A stretch of DNA of 64,000 bases from Zanthoxylum bungeanum (GCA_019454045.1 SKCR01033463.1:62001-126000), one strand, 5' to 3'; shown: positions 21,904 to 34,009, counted from the first letter of the stretch. Program-made: numbers and translations. The notes: a model not told the origin generated them from the sequence alone.

Positions 21904-24600
21904 TGGCATCAAGAGCTTAGGTTAAAAGCATGAAAAAGTTTGGGATAAAATTTGGGCAAACTTGATTTTGAGCATGATAAATTAAATTGGATGGATTTGT
22001 ATGCTTAATTGTGTTTGAATTGAAGATTGATTGGGTCAATTTGAAGAAAATTTGATTGGATCATCTTTCCCCCAAATTTCCTCCTTGGCCGAAAATATGA
22101 TGCTCTTTAATGTCTTGGGATTTTTGATTTTTGACAATTGGATGTGTTGGAAATCATTCGGGATGATGATTTAATGTCGATTGCGGAATCAATTGGATTG
22201 AATTTGAATCGGACGTAAAATCCCCAAATTGCCAAGTATGTCATAAAGCTTGAAATTGGGTAAAATGAAATTGAGCATGCAATTATGAAATTGGATGATT
22301 AAGTATGCTTAATACATGTTTAATTGATGATTGGTTGGATCAATTTGATTAAATATTGTTTGGAACAAATTTCCCCAATTTTGATGTGTTGGCCGAATAG
22401 GAGTATGCCCTAAATCTTGGTAATTTTGTTTCGTTGATCATTCGATGACTTGAAACGATTGAGGATGTTGAATTAATGTTAATTTGGATTTAATTGGATT
22501 GAATTCGGAATTGACATAAAATTAGTCCAAATTGCCGAGAGTAAAAAAGCATGTAATGGGTTTGATTTTAATCTTAACGTGTTGGACATGTGATGATGAA
22601 ATTGAGCATGATTAATTAGCCTAATTTGTGTTTTGGAAATAATATTTAGGTGATTAATCATGATACACACTTTGGAATTAATTAGATTTTGAAATTGGAT
22701 TTTATGATTTAATTAATTGGGCTTAAAATTGGATTTGGGCTTGTCATGTTGTAAATGGGCTTATTGGGCTTTGTTGTACAAAGTTGGGTTTAGGCAAAAT
22801 TGGTTGGATCCAATTGGGCCCAAAACCGCTACCATAAAGCCCAAATGCGACTAATGGACCTTTAAAGTTTAATTGGGCCTAATGGGCCAAGATTGATTTC
22901 TAGGCTTATGGGGTAACTCCCGGATTGGATTTTGGTTATTCGGTTTGACTCGAGTTGACCAAAATTCCACGCCTTAAGAAATTAATTAAAAGCCCATTAG
23001 ACTTTAATTAAATTAATATTGGATATTCATCGGGCTTTGAGACCCGAAACGATTAAATTTGGAATTTAAGTCGTAAGGTTCGTAAATAAAGTGTAAGATT
23101 TAATTTGGAATTAAATAATTGGATTAGTATTAAATACATATTAAATTGGATTTAATTATGTAGTTTAATTTAATTCGAGAATTCGTACTTTAAGTACTTA
23201 TTCGCAAAAACGAGTTTGACTCGAACAAAATCAAATCGTTGTTTGAACATTGGATGATCACTAATTATCAGATTAATTAATTGGATTAGATTGATTGATA
23301 ACATGCTTGAGTGATACATGGTTGCGATGCATGAATAATGTATATCGGATGGATATTAGTCGGGTGGGACAATTTTGGAAATTGTAATAAATTTGATTTA
23401 TTAATTGGACCTGCGAGTCCAGCCTTATCACCTCTATACTCTTTGTATTCTCTTCTCACCTATTCCCCTCAATGTAAATGAGGTTTCTTTAGAAGTGTAG
23501 TGTAACGGGTAGAAGTAAATACATGTGCTAGCTTTGGAGAGAGAAAATGAGAAATTTGATCTAGGATCAATGTAAAGTATCCATCCGCATATCATTATTA
23601 TTTTATTTCATATGCGCTTTATTATGTGTTTAGAATGCATGTTTAAGGGTGTATGATGATGAGACCTTAACAAAGATAATAAATTGGTTGCCAATTTGCA
23701 CGCGAAAAACCCTCAAATAATATTAAGCGTTTTTCCTTCCATTGAGTGATTCTCACTCAAGATCCGAGACGGCATTGGTTTGTTGGCCAAAGTCAAGGCC
23801 TTTGTCTGTCGAAGATGTGTTTGAATCACGAAGGCTTTGTTACATCATGTCAGTGTCATGTCCAAGTTGTGGTTTGTTGGCCAAAGTCAAGACCACTTCT
23901 TGTCCATCGACATTGATTACGAAGCTTTCCATGGTCAATGGGTCGCGCTTAACTGGAATCATTAAGCTTGTTGTGCCAAAGCCAAGGCTTAGTTGATTCA
24001 GAGGAAAAAGGTTAGGTAATACATTGGATGTATTGGCATATATAAGATATATGTTTCGGACTTGGACGTCCTCCTATCGGATCTAGGAATTGGATTGGAT
24101 CCAATTGATCTTAGAGATCTACCTAGTTAATTATCATACAATTTGTTGGCCAAAGTCAAGATTGTGTGATATTTAACGGTATCCTAGCCCACTAGGAAAC
24201 ACGGTTCCCGAGTACTCAACAGAGGGTTAGAGGCTCGCCCGAAAAATAGTGGGAGGCAAGAATTGAATTTGCAATACTCGTTCAATTACTCGCCATACGC
24301 GCTCATTCAAATTATTTCGTCGTTAGATTAAATGTTAGTTGGACTAATATTTAAATTGTTGTTTTAATAAACAGTTGGACTGTTTAGTTGATTATATATA
24401 ATTGGATTATATTATATTATCAATATATTTGAATTAATTAATTTCAGTTTACAGTTTTTATTTGATTATAGTATATATATATCAGTGTAATTAATTAATG
24501 TTAATTAATTTAAATATATTTGATTATATAGTTGGACTATTATAATCATTATAATCAATAGTACCACAAATCGTTGATTAAATAGTTGGACTATTAGAAT
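21904..24600 (+). other. Variant primer site and long leader of element B
   Basis: The primer site reads TGGCATCAAGAGC: one substitution and one extra base against TGGTATCAGAGC, a variant shared with H. The leader of about 2.7 kb contains palindromes with a 3-base centre (TTTAATT-TGG-AATTAAA near 23109; AAACAGT-TGG-ACTGTTT near 24370). It also has the 'ttgttggccaaagtcaag' repeats (23780, 23876, 24143). The conserved antisense frame is interrupted by a TAA. Confidence 0.75.
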
Positions 24601-25225
24601 CAAGATAGAAATGAAAGATTAGTGTTTAAAACATAATCCTGGGTGAAAATGTATTTAAACGACTTTAATTTTCAAATTGGGAATATTTCAAGATGGTCTT
24701 GGAAATTAATAAGTTATTTTATTTGATAAAATAATGAATTATGCCTAAAGCCCGGAGTTAAGCAAATAAGTGGAATATATTTGGAATATTCGTATAATGA
24801 TAACTTTAGCGCTTAATCCATTAAGCTTGTCGAAGTAGACTCCTTAATTTCTGAATCAGAATTAAGGATTGGATCCTTAAAGTATGATAATGAAATTGAA
24901 GGATTTTCATGGATCTATTTTAGATCTTTGAAATACTAAATTGCAATAAATAATTCTTGGAGAATTAATGACTATTCTCAAGGAGACAAAGTCAAAGTTT
25001 GCAATTAGGCAAGTAGTGCAAGGCACACCTTACTTCAATATTCTAGAAACCCGAGGCTTGGCCAAAGGCTACTGGAATGTTGAAATTGGCAAAGGCAAAA
25101 TCATAATAATCTTTTGGGAAGATAAAAGGATATATCCTAAGAAGGAATTGAAGACGAGCAAGGCTCTTACTTCAAATATGTTTGTCATAATTATGTTCAC
25201 AACTAGTATTGAAATTGGATTTTAA
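24600..25225 (+). pseudogene. Degenerate copia gag of element B
   Basis: It aligns with the gag of C. An 85-residue open stretch (24968-25225) covers the C-terminal part ending in lysine-rich text (GKGKIIIIF), but upstream frameshifts separate it from the UBN2-like core. No CCHC zinc knuckle was found. Not expected to make a protein. Confidence 0.7.
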
Positions 25226-25629
25226 ATACTTAGTGTGATACATAAATATGTACTGTTGTGCAGAATCTGCTTTAAGCAGGATACTGACTTCAGATGAGAT
25301 TAATCTGCGAATTGAAAACGGGACGATAGTCGCTGTTTTAACCGGAGATACCTAACTTTAGGAATTACCCTCGGGTATGTACTTAAATTAGGGAACTGTC
25401 ATAATGTAACTAGTTTGACTAGAAACATTATCTTTATATCAGTGTATAACCCGCTGCGGGTGTACCTTTATATTCTAGAACACTAAAGTGTTTTATTATA
25501 TAAAGATGATATTGAGATAAACACATTAGATGTGAATAACAGAATTTATATTTTGAATATAAATAAAATCTCAAAAATGTATATAATGATGAACAAAATA
25601 GCTCAAACTGATTTAATCAGTTAAGAAAC

Positions 25630-27740
25630 TAATTATTGCATTGTTGTCTGGGACACGATCAAACAAGACTCGTATATCCACACTTTCGAAGAGTGGGTAC
25701 TTGGACTGTTTTGATTCTATTCAAATAAAGTCTACGAATCTAGTTTATTAAGCAAAGTGCTTAAAACACCTTTACTCGGTAAAAGTGATAATGCCACCGA
25801 TCTGTTAGCCCTAGTTCATAGTGAAGCAAGTGGGCCCGTGTCTAGCTAGGCTAGAGGTGGATATGAATATTACGTGACCTATACGGATGTGGCATCGCAA
25901 AATGGTTATGTGTTTCTTTGAAGAACACAAATTGGAAACTTTTACAGTTTCGACACGAAATAGACAAACAGATCGGCTATAGTATTATACCGTCACGGTA
26001 AAACCGTAATGAAAATACTTAAACAGTAAGTTTCTCGTATACTTGAAAGAGTATAGTATTCTTTCAATGAGGACTCCTCCCGGAACACGTCAGTTTGACG
26101 GTGTGTCCGAAAGGATTAACCAAATTTTGTTAGACATAATAAGGTTAATCACGAGTCGCTCTGAGCTACCATTTCCTTCAACGGATAAGCTTTAAACAGT
26201 GCAAGAACTTATTTTGAATAAGGTTCCATAATAATCTGTTTGACAGATATCATATTAGATATGAAGGAAAGAAACCGGGTTTCTCATTCCTGACCATTTG
26301 GGTATGCTTGGCATATGTTTGGATGATACCAAACTAAAACCCAAATAGGATAAGTGCCAATTGTAGGATATCCTAGGGATACCATAAGTATTGTACTTAT
26401 ATACCTCACATGAACAATTAGATTGTTGCTCACCATGCGGTTTTCTAAGAGGAATACCGATATGCAGTGGTAAGTGGGAGGATAGTATAACTCGATGAAA
26501 ATCGGAGTAATACTGTTCAAGGCACTGAATCTTAATGGAACATATATAGTTCATCAAGGATGAAACTATACCATTAATCTTCGAATACACGAGAACTAAG
26601 GAAGTGATACAAGGTATCGACTCCCTTATTATGGCAAGGTGTCATATAATCCGAAATGGATTCCATGTATTTCAACAAGTTTGGATACTAGTTGATGTAC
26701 CACAAGGCATTGTGCCTATTGGTACTTTATAAGTCTTCAAGGAAGACGTACATGGATGGCAACATACCAACGTATAAAGCTAGGCTTTTAACGGAAAGGT
26801 ATCGTTATCAACATTGTGTTGATTACGATTCAACCTTTTACCTGTTGCCACGGTAAATCCATTTGGATAATGCTTGTTATTCGATCCATGATTGGATTGA
26901 AGCAAGCATTAGGTTCTTGGAATTATCGTTTTGATTAATCATAATGGTGTATGATTTAATTCAAAACGAAAATGATTCTTGTGTAAATAAGAGGGTTAGT
27001 GGGAGCGCACTGACAGTGGCTGTCCTATAAAATAATGATAATATGTCATTTCTTGGAAATGATATTCCCATAAAATAAATATCGGCGAAAGCTTTCTTTT
27101 CGTAATATTCTCCGTGGAACCGTACATTGAAAAATGTACAAGACCTGGTGTATCATACGCTTTGAGCATATGGATTCACAAACAGGCTAATCCGAGTGAT
27201 AGTCACTGGATTGATGTTAGGAACATCCGTTAGTATCTTAGAGAACTAAGGATGCTGTCTTAGTCTATGGAGAAGGAGAACTTGAAGTGACTGGGATCAC
27301 TGTAGCAAGTTTCCTATAACCGATAAAGACGACTAAAAGTCGCAAACGGTACTATACAGTTTGAATAACGGTGCAGTAAGCTGGAATCTTCCAAGCAAGA
27401 TACTGTTACCGAATAAACAACAAATGCGGGTTAATTGCAGCAGCTGAGGCAGCAATAGAAGTCATTTGGGTCGATACATATCTAATTAGATTAGATATAG
27501 TTCTGTTAGCAGCGCTGAGCTAGGCATCAGCACAGGCTAAAGAATTAATGGTCTCATCAACGATCCAGATACATACTTACATATTCATCTGATTCGTTCG
27601 GATCATACATCGTGGCGATGTGATGATCGAATAAATCGCATCAAGATGATATTCATGCAAATCCGCTGACGAAAGATTTTCTCTCAGCAGTTTGAGCCAA
27701 CCGTACATAGTTCGGGTGTCAGACACTCGAGTGACTGGCT
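25630..27740 (+). pseudogene. Degenerate copia pol of element B, with an RT deletion
   Basis: In order: a GAG-pre-integrase and integrase remnant (25640-26250: WDT, LVHSEASGPVS, GGYEYYVTYTDVAS), RT entry (about 26600), IYGLKQA-type text 'attggattgaagcaagc' (26891), an RT segment where YVDD is replaced by a stop ('ctataaaataatgat', about 27024), and an RNase H tail (27330-27640). Between 'ataatgcttg' and 'tcgatccatg' (26867-26890) about 140 bases present in A (8957-9100) are missing. That removes the AFLNG motif and its surroundings, so RT cannot work. Confidence 0.85.
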
Positions 27741-27747
27741 ATAGGCC

Positions 27748-27758
27748 AAGTGGGAGAT
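27748..27758 (+). other. Polypurine tract of element B
   Basis: 'aagtgggagat' directly precedes the TGTTGG of the 3' LTR. The same tract precedes the 3' LTR of A (10041-10051) and, in reverse, of F (about 43299-43309). It is the expected plus-strand primer for reverse transcription. Confidence 0.85.
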
Positions 27759-29853
27759 TGTTGGACAATTATGACCCATAGCGTCACTATTTGTACAGAT
27801 CACGGTGTTGTTGTACAAATTAACTATGTGACATAGGAGATTGCACTCGTATCATTTGTGATTAGATCACCTAGATATATAAATGATAAGAGGTCCCTAT
27901 GATTTGTTCCTGGACGGAGAATGATATGAGACAGTATCAGTCCATGAAGGATAAATCATTAAACATCCCTAGTCAGAGCATTATCGAGATTGGACATCGA
28001 TGAATGCGTAAAAGACTAGTATTACACTTGTGCGCGTTGTGAGGGCACAACGGCATAGTTCTCATATATTGGGGTATTGGATACTCATGCAAGTGTAATA
28101 GGAGGTTGTGTTTCACGGAACGGGCTTCAGCTTCGCTCTGGATTAGACCCCCTCGGAATTCCATTGGTAGTATGACTACGTGTCTATGGAAGTCCGAAAT
28201 CAGGGTAGGTGTATTTGGTCTTAACCTGAGACTTGCACCGCTAATACTTGCGACAATCAATATACTTTGGTTGCGGTCGTCCAGGGCTTTAACCGGTTCT
28301 GTGTACGCCAATACTGGGTATATTGAGAATCGTAGTGTGTTGGGTGTGATGTCAAGACGGAAGTGTCACTCCAGTCATATGGAGTTGATGATCACGCAGG
28401 GATACAGAACTCGTTCTCTATATAAGGTTGCAACCGTCGGGATAATATGACTTGGTCATGATTATCCGATTTTAAAGAGACTAGTTGCTTGTTATCCGAT
28501 ATATGCTTCGTACGGGGCAGACACTGTACCAGCCCTAGGCCTTGCATGTGATCATCCGATACTGGACAGAAATACGCAATACTACGGTATACTACGCTTG
28601 ATATAGATCCTTATTCCTGTAAGGATATTTCCGGAGAATTGGATAGGCATGGTGCTTTGCTAGAAGCCAACCTTGTCTTGTAAATCGGTAAAAACGTAGT
28701 ACTTGGTACTTGCGTGTTCGGATAGTCCGACGACCGATTTGACTGCCAACATATCCGGGGATCTCATGGGTCGCTTCCCAAAGATTCACCGATGACGTAT
28801 GACTCGCACTTTAATTAATCTGGGATTAATTAGATGAGAGAGAAAATTAATCTGGGATTAATTGCGGAGATATTTTATCTAGGATAAAATATCGATTAAA
28901 GAGAGAGAAACATTAATTTGGAATTAATCGAGGAATTAATATATTTGATATATTAATCGAAATTGGATTTCGACGCGGAATTAAAATTAGATTTTAATTC
29001 GGGCGAACGAATTAATTTAGAATTAATTCGTTAGCGACGTGAATAGTGATTTCGCTAGGCGTAATCATTTAATTACGACGCAACGGAAAATTCGTTAATT
29101 TGGAATTAGCGAACCCGAGCCCGAGATTATTTACGAGCGCATTCGTATTTGGAATTCGAGTGCGGCACGTCAAATCAAGCGTCAAGTCGCTAGTCGCCAT
29201 CTAGCGTCACATCAAGCGTCAAATCATGTCACTTGAGTGATGTGACAATTGATTGGATTGATTGATTGATGTGAGTGATGTGACAATTGATTGGATTAAT
29301 AAAGTGATGTGAGTGATGTGACTTGATGTGTAAAGGTGATGTGTGTGGTTGGCAATTAAACCCAAATGTGTTTGAAATGAATTGGATTGAAATTCAAGTG
29401 TATTAGATACAAAAGACAAACACCAAAACCGAATTCACACTTCACCAATTTCCCTCCTCTCTCTCCTCTTCTTCTTCCTCTCTTCACTCACGTTTTTCTT
29501 GTTCAGTGAGGCAACCCACTGCCGAATTTAACAAGAAAAATGGAGAAGCAAGTGCGTTTTTGATGCAAAAACAAGAGTGCTAGCACACTCCGGGATCATG
29601 CCAAGGTGATAGGAAAGCATACCCATGAGCCGGGAACCACTACGATGAAGCTTGGAGCTTCAAATCTTGAAGATGTTGGGCGAAATTCACTATGCACAGC
29701 AGCCCACTGCCTTGAAAAAGTGAGCAGAATTTTAATTTTTATTGCCTCCGCATCGCTCAACCGCTCGATGTAAGTATTCCGCAACTTCCGTCGTTGTATT
29801 CACTTATGATTCATGCTTGAGTTTTGATATTGGGACCTTGAAAAACTCCAACA
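27759..29853 (+). mobile_element. 3' LTR of element B
   Basis: TGTTGGACAATTATGACCC to CTCCAACA, 2095 bp, followed by the TSD atgtc. It shows the palindrome chain most clearly: eight palindromes between 28813 and 29032. The segment 'ttcacggaacgggcttcagc' (about 28110-28129) differs from the 'accgatggtacgrgaaacagc' of other copies, a local rearrangement. ORFs of 112 and 114 residues on opposite strands here (27973-28450) reflect LTR sequence, not genes. Confidence 0.94.
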
Positions 29854-29858
29854 ATGTC

Positions 29859-31197
29859 AAGATGGGAATATCACTCCAGTCATATGGAGATGATGGTCAC
29901 ACAGGATACAGAACTAGTACTCTTAAAACCTGCAGTTATCGGGATAGTATGACTTGGTCATGACTTCTCGATTACAGAGATTAGTTACTCAGGATCCGAT
30001 ATATGCTTCGTACGGGGCAAACATAGAGGTAGCCCTAGGCCTAGCATATGACATCCGATACTGGATCGTATTACGTATTACATAATATTAGTTTTACTAT
30101 GCATGATACAGATAATATTCCTCGGTGAATATTGCTGGAGAATTGAGTAGGCACGATGCTTTGCTTGAAGCTAACCATGTCTTGTAAATCGGTGAGAACG
30201 TGGTACAGGGTACGCACGTGTTCGGATAGTCTGATAACCGTATTTATTGTCAACATATCCATGAATCTCTTGGGTCGCTTCCCAAAGATTCACCATTGAC
30301 ATTTGACTCAAATAGAATTAATATGGGATTAATTATGAGAGATAAAATTAATCTGGGATTAATAGCGGCAAGAATTAATCTGGGATTAACTTCGTATAGA
30401 AGAGATAACGCGATAAATTTAGAATTAATCGATAAAATAAATTTAATAGTTAAATTGGATTTTTCGATTTATTTATTTATTTATTGTAAAAATAATATAT
30501 CGGATATATTAATTGAAATCGGATTTCAATACGAAATTAAAATTGGATTTTAATTCCGGCGGACTAATTAATTCAAAAGCGACTGTCGTAATAATTTTGC
30601 GAGGCATAATTATTAATTAAATTGGATTTAATTATACCGTGATGAAAAATTCATTTAATTGGAATTAAACGAACCCGATAATATTGCCCATGACTTTGCG
30701 TGTGTATTTTTTGTGTTTTGGGAATATAAAATATCTTTGACTTTGGTGGGCCAAGTCAAGTTGTGTGTTGGAGAAGCCAACACAAGTTTTGAATTTAAAA
30801 TGTGGTGGGACCACATGATTTACATCAAATGTCTTATATTGATGGAAGTAGTTGACTTCATTTACTGCAATCTTTCACACAACCATAAAGTCTTGAACCA
30901 AGTTTTTGGAAAAAAACCAATACTCTCTCTTTCTCTCTCACATGGCCGAAACCTTCTTCCATGAATGGTGAAATTTTGCTTCAAAATTTAAACTAAGATA
31001 GCACTCGGAGGAGTCAAATGAGGTGATAGGGAAACTCACCCAAGCAACAAACAACATTACAAAAGCTTGGAGCTTCATCCAAAAGAGCAAAGTTTCGAAA
31101 TTTCTCCCAAATCAATGTAAGTGATTCTGCCATTTTACTTGATTATTTCACACATAAATCTTGTTTAGGATCTTAGAGCATGTCTTAGAGACTAACA
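29859..31197 (+). mobile_element. 5' LTR of element C, second part
   Basis: It resumes the LTR broken at 17624 and ends 'gagactaaca', then 'a' and a primer site TGGTATCTAGAGCC (31199-31212). Its palindromes include TTGAAAT-CGG-ATTTCAA (30523-30539), where B has TCGAAAT-TGG-ATTTCGA, a paired change in both arms. GTAAGT lies at 31117-31122. More diverged from the other LTRs than they are from each other, in line with C being the oldest host of the nest. Confidence 0.9.
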
Positions 31198-31212
31198 ATG
31201 GTATCTAGAGCC

Positions 31213-33440
31213 TTGCTAAATATGATTTTGAAATCTATGGTTCATAAACTTTAATTATGGATTTTTGCTTAGAGCATGAAAATTCAAAATTGAGTTGTTG
31301 GTTGATGTTAGATGATGATAACTTGGAGTTGTGCATTGTTGGATTGTTGAAAAATTGATTGGATCAAATTTCCCCAATTCCCTTAGGTTGGCCGAATATT
31401 ACCCTAGAATTTCTTATAGTGATTTTTAAAATTTTGACACTTGGATGTATTAATGGCATGAAATAAATATTGAATGTTGATTTAAATAGATTGGAATCAA
31501 ATTGGATGTTAATTTCTTGTAATTGTCATGAGAAGCATGCTTGTTGGAGACTTGATTTTGCTTCTATTTGTGTTGGACATGAATTGGAATGATAAGCATG
31601 ATTAATTAGATTAATTAATATTTTGAAAATATTAGATTAATTAGTTAGTTATGTTAATTACATTTAAAATGAATTAATGTAATATTTGGAATATTGTATT
31701 AATATAAATTAGCCCCTAAAATACTAATTGGGCTAATTTGGTTATATGCGGATTAATAAGCTTAGTTGGGCCAAGTGGTTGTAAACAATTAGGTTGGATC
31801 CAATTGGGCCTAAACTATTTCCATAAAAGTCTAAAATATGACTTTTGTACCTTTTATTATCTAATTGGGCCTAATAGGCCAAATTAATTTTTGGCATAAG
31901 GTGATTCCTAAATGGGGCAAGGTATTATGGGTTTGATCCATAATGATCAAAATTTCTTGCCTAAAGAATTAATTAAAGCTCATTGGACCTAATAGAATTG
32001 GCATTGGATGCTAAATAGGCATTTGAGACCATTTAGATTGGATTTGAAATCCAAGTATAAAAAGGCATTATTATAAGATAATAAGTGTAATTGTTTAATT
32101 TGAATTAAACTTGAATTAGTATTGAATACAATTTAAATTGGATTTAATATTGTAGTTCGATATAATTCAAGAATACTTACTTTGAGTATTTATTCTTAAA
32201 CGAGCTGGACTCGCTCAAATCAAATCGTTGTATGAACATTAGATGGTCATTAATTGAAGAATTAATAATTGGATTAGATTGATTGACAACATGCTATGTG
32301 TGAATGCTTCGATGTATTTTTTTGAATAATATATATCAGATGGATATTAGATGGGTGAGGGCAATTTTGGAAATTATTGTAAATATGGTATTTATTTGAA
32401 ATTAGACCTGTGTGTCCTGCTTATCACTTATTATTCTCATTATATTTCTCTTCTCACTAATTCCCCTCAATGTAAATGAGGTTTCTTATAGTTTTATGTA
32501 ATTGGGTACATAAAAGAATGCAAAGTGCTAGCGTGAGAGAGAGATTTGTTCTAGGAATAAAATATTATGAATATCCATCCGCATATCATTATTATATTTA
32601 TCGCGCCTTATTATGCTTCTAGAATGCATGTTAAAGGGCATATGATGAGACCTAATCAAAGATAATAAATTGGTTGCCAATTTAGCAAAACGCCCTCCTA
32701 TTTAATATTAAGCGTTTCCTTCCATTGAGTGGTTCTCTCTCAAGATCCAAGATTGGCTTTGATTTGTTGGCCAAAGTCAAGATCATTGTCTATCGCAGAT
32801 GTGTTTGAACTATGAAAGCTTTGTTAATATCGCATATCTTGGGCAATTGTGACTTGTTGGCGAAATTCAAGGTCACTCTTGTTCATCAATGTGGATTACG
32901 AAGTTTTCCCACAATCAATGGGACGCACTTAACTGGAATCATTAATCTTGTTGAGCCAAAGACAAGGCTTAGTTGATTTAGAGGAAATAGGTTAGGAAAT
33001 ATATTAGATATATGTTTCGGACTTGGATATCTACCTACCGGATCTATGAATTGGATGGGATCCAATTGATCTTAGAGATCTACCTAGTTAAATTTTATAC
33101 AGCTTGTTGGCCAAAGTCAAGGTTGTGTATTATTTAACGGGATCCTAGCCCACTAGGAAACTCGGTTTCCCGAGTACTCGACGGAGGGTTAGAGGCTCGC
33201 CGAAAATTAGTAGAAGGTTAGTATTAAATTTGTAATTTTGTTTAATAATCGTTAATGTGTGAGCTCTATTATTATTATTTCTCGTTTTTATATATATTAG
33301 TTGGACTAATATTCATTTATTATTTTCTTTGAACAGTTTGACTGTACTTAATACTACTTCATTTGTAGTTGGTTATACAGTTGGACTATAGTAACTATTG
33401 CATTTGAGTGTACCTGAAACACTTGATTGGATAGTTGGAC
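31213..33440 (+). other. Leader of element C
   Basis: About 2.2 kb between primer site and gag, collinear with the leaders of A, B, E, F and H. It has the 'ttgttggccaaagtcaag' repeats (about 32764 and 33104) and palindromes such as ATAGT-TGG-ACTAT (about 33431). The antisense frame conserved in A and E is not open here. No gene seen. Confidence 0.7.
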
Positions 33441-33496
33441 TATAACAATCAAAATGGCTGGAAAGATAAGTGTTAGGGACATAATCATGGGTGAGA

Positions 33497-34009
33497 ATGT
33501 CTTTAACGGGCATAAATTTTCCAGATTGGGAGATGAACCTCAAGATAGTCTTGGGAGCTGAGAAATTGCTCTATGTAATAGAGAGACCACTTGGGCCTGA
33601 GCCCGGACATGAGCGACCAGTAGATCATGAGCTTTGGAAGACTCACCGTGATGACAACTTTACTACTCAATCCATTATGCTCGCTGCAATGACTCCTCAA
33701 TTTCATCGTCAGAATAAAGGTTTGGATCCTTATGTGATGATGTTGAAGTTGAAGGATCTTCATAGATCTAATCGTAAATTTCAGAAGTATGAGTTGTAGA
33801 AGAAGCTCTTTCGCTCTCGTATGTCAGAGGGTACATCTGTCGAACACTATGTGTCATAGATGATTGCTGACATCGAATAGCTAGGTCAGCTGGGCATTAC
33901 CTTCGAAGCCGAGACTTCCATAGATTTGATCTTACAATCTCTGCCCGACTGCTGGAACGGATTCATCATGAACTATAATATAATGAACCAAGAGAAAACT
34001 CTTGGAGAG
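33497..34009 (+). pseudogene. Copia gag of element C, best-preserved copy, three in-frame TAG stops, split by D
   Basis: Reading from the ATG at 33497, the frame gives MSLTGINFPDWEMNLKIVL, IERPLGPEPG and MLKLKDLHRSN, typical of the UBN2-type gag of plant copia elements (capsid region). TAG stops fall at about 33797, 33857 and 33878, and the frame continues through them (KKLFRSRMSEGTSVEHY, LGQLGITFEAETSIDLIL, SLPDCWNGF) to EKTLGE at 34009, where D is inserted. It resumes after D at 40150 (MLKEAEPKLQKGKK). Stops sit where CAG or a similar codon is expected, fitting decay of methylated cytosine. A second ATG upstream (33454) is in another frame. Confidence 0.85.

Larger units (their letters stand above)
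17625..29853 (+). mobile_element. Full-length copia element B, inserted in the LTR of C
   Basis: It is flanked by the 5-base TSD atgtc (17620-17624 and 29854-29858) and starts TGTTAGACAATT and ends CTCCAACA. It has a 5' LTR (17625-18001 plus 20180-21902, about 2100 bp without the nested solo LTR), an internal region of 5.86 kb, and a 3' LTR of 2095 bp (27759-29853). Compared stretches of the two LTRs differ by only a few percent, so it is fairly young. Even so, gag and pol are riddled with stops and RT has a deletion shared with F. Transposition by its own proteins is implausible. Confidence 0.95.

Noticed and set aside
23742..23996. Plus-strand ORF in the leader of B (and shadows at 47160-47384 and 61381-61629)
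   Set aside because: It is the reverse-frame shadow of the antisense ORF and repeats the GGCCAAAGTC motif. The reading frame on the other strand is the longer and better conserved one.
28106..28450. 114-residue plus-strand ORF and 112-residue minus-strand ORF in the B 3' LTR
   Set aside because: Related ORFs (10469, 20220, 40610) are the same LTR stretch. Lengths and starts vary between copies and both strands are open, so it is LTR sequence, not a gene.
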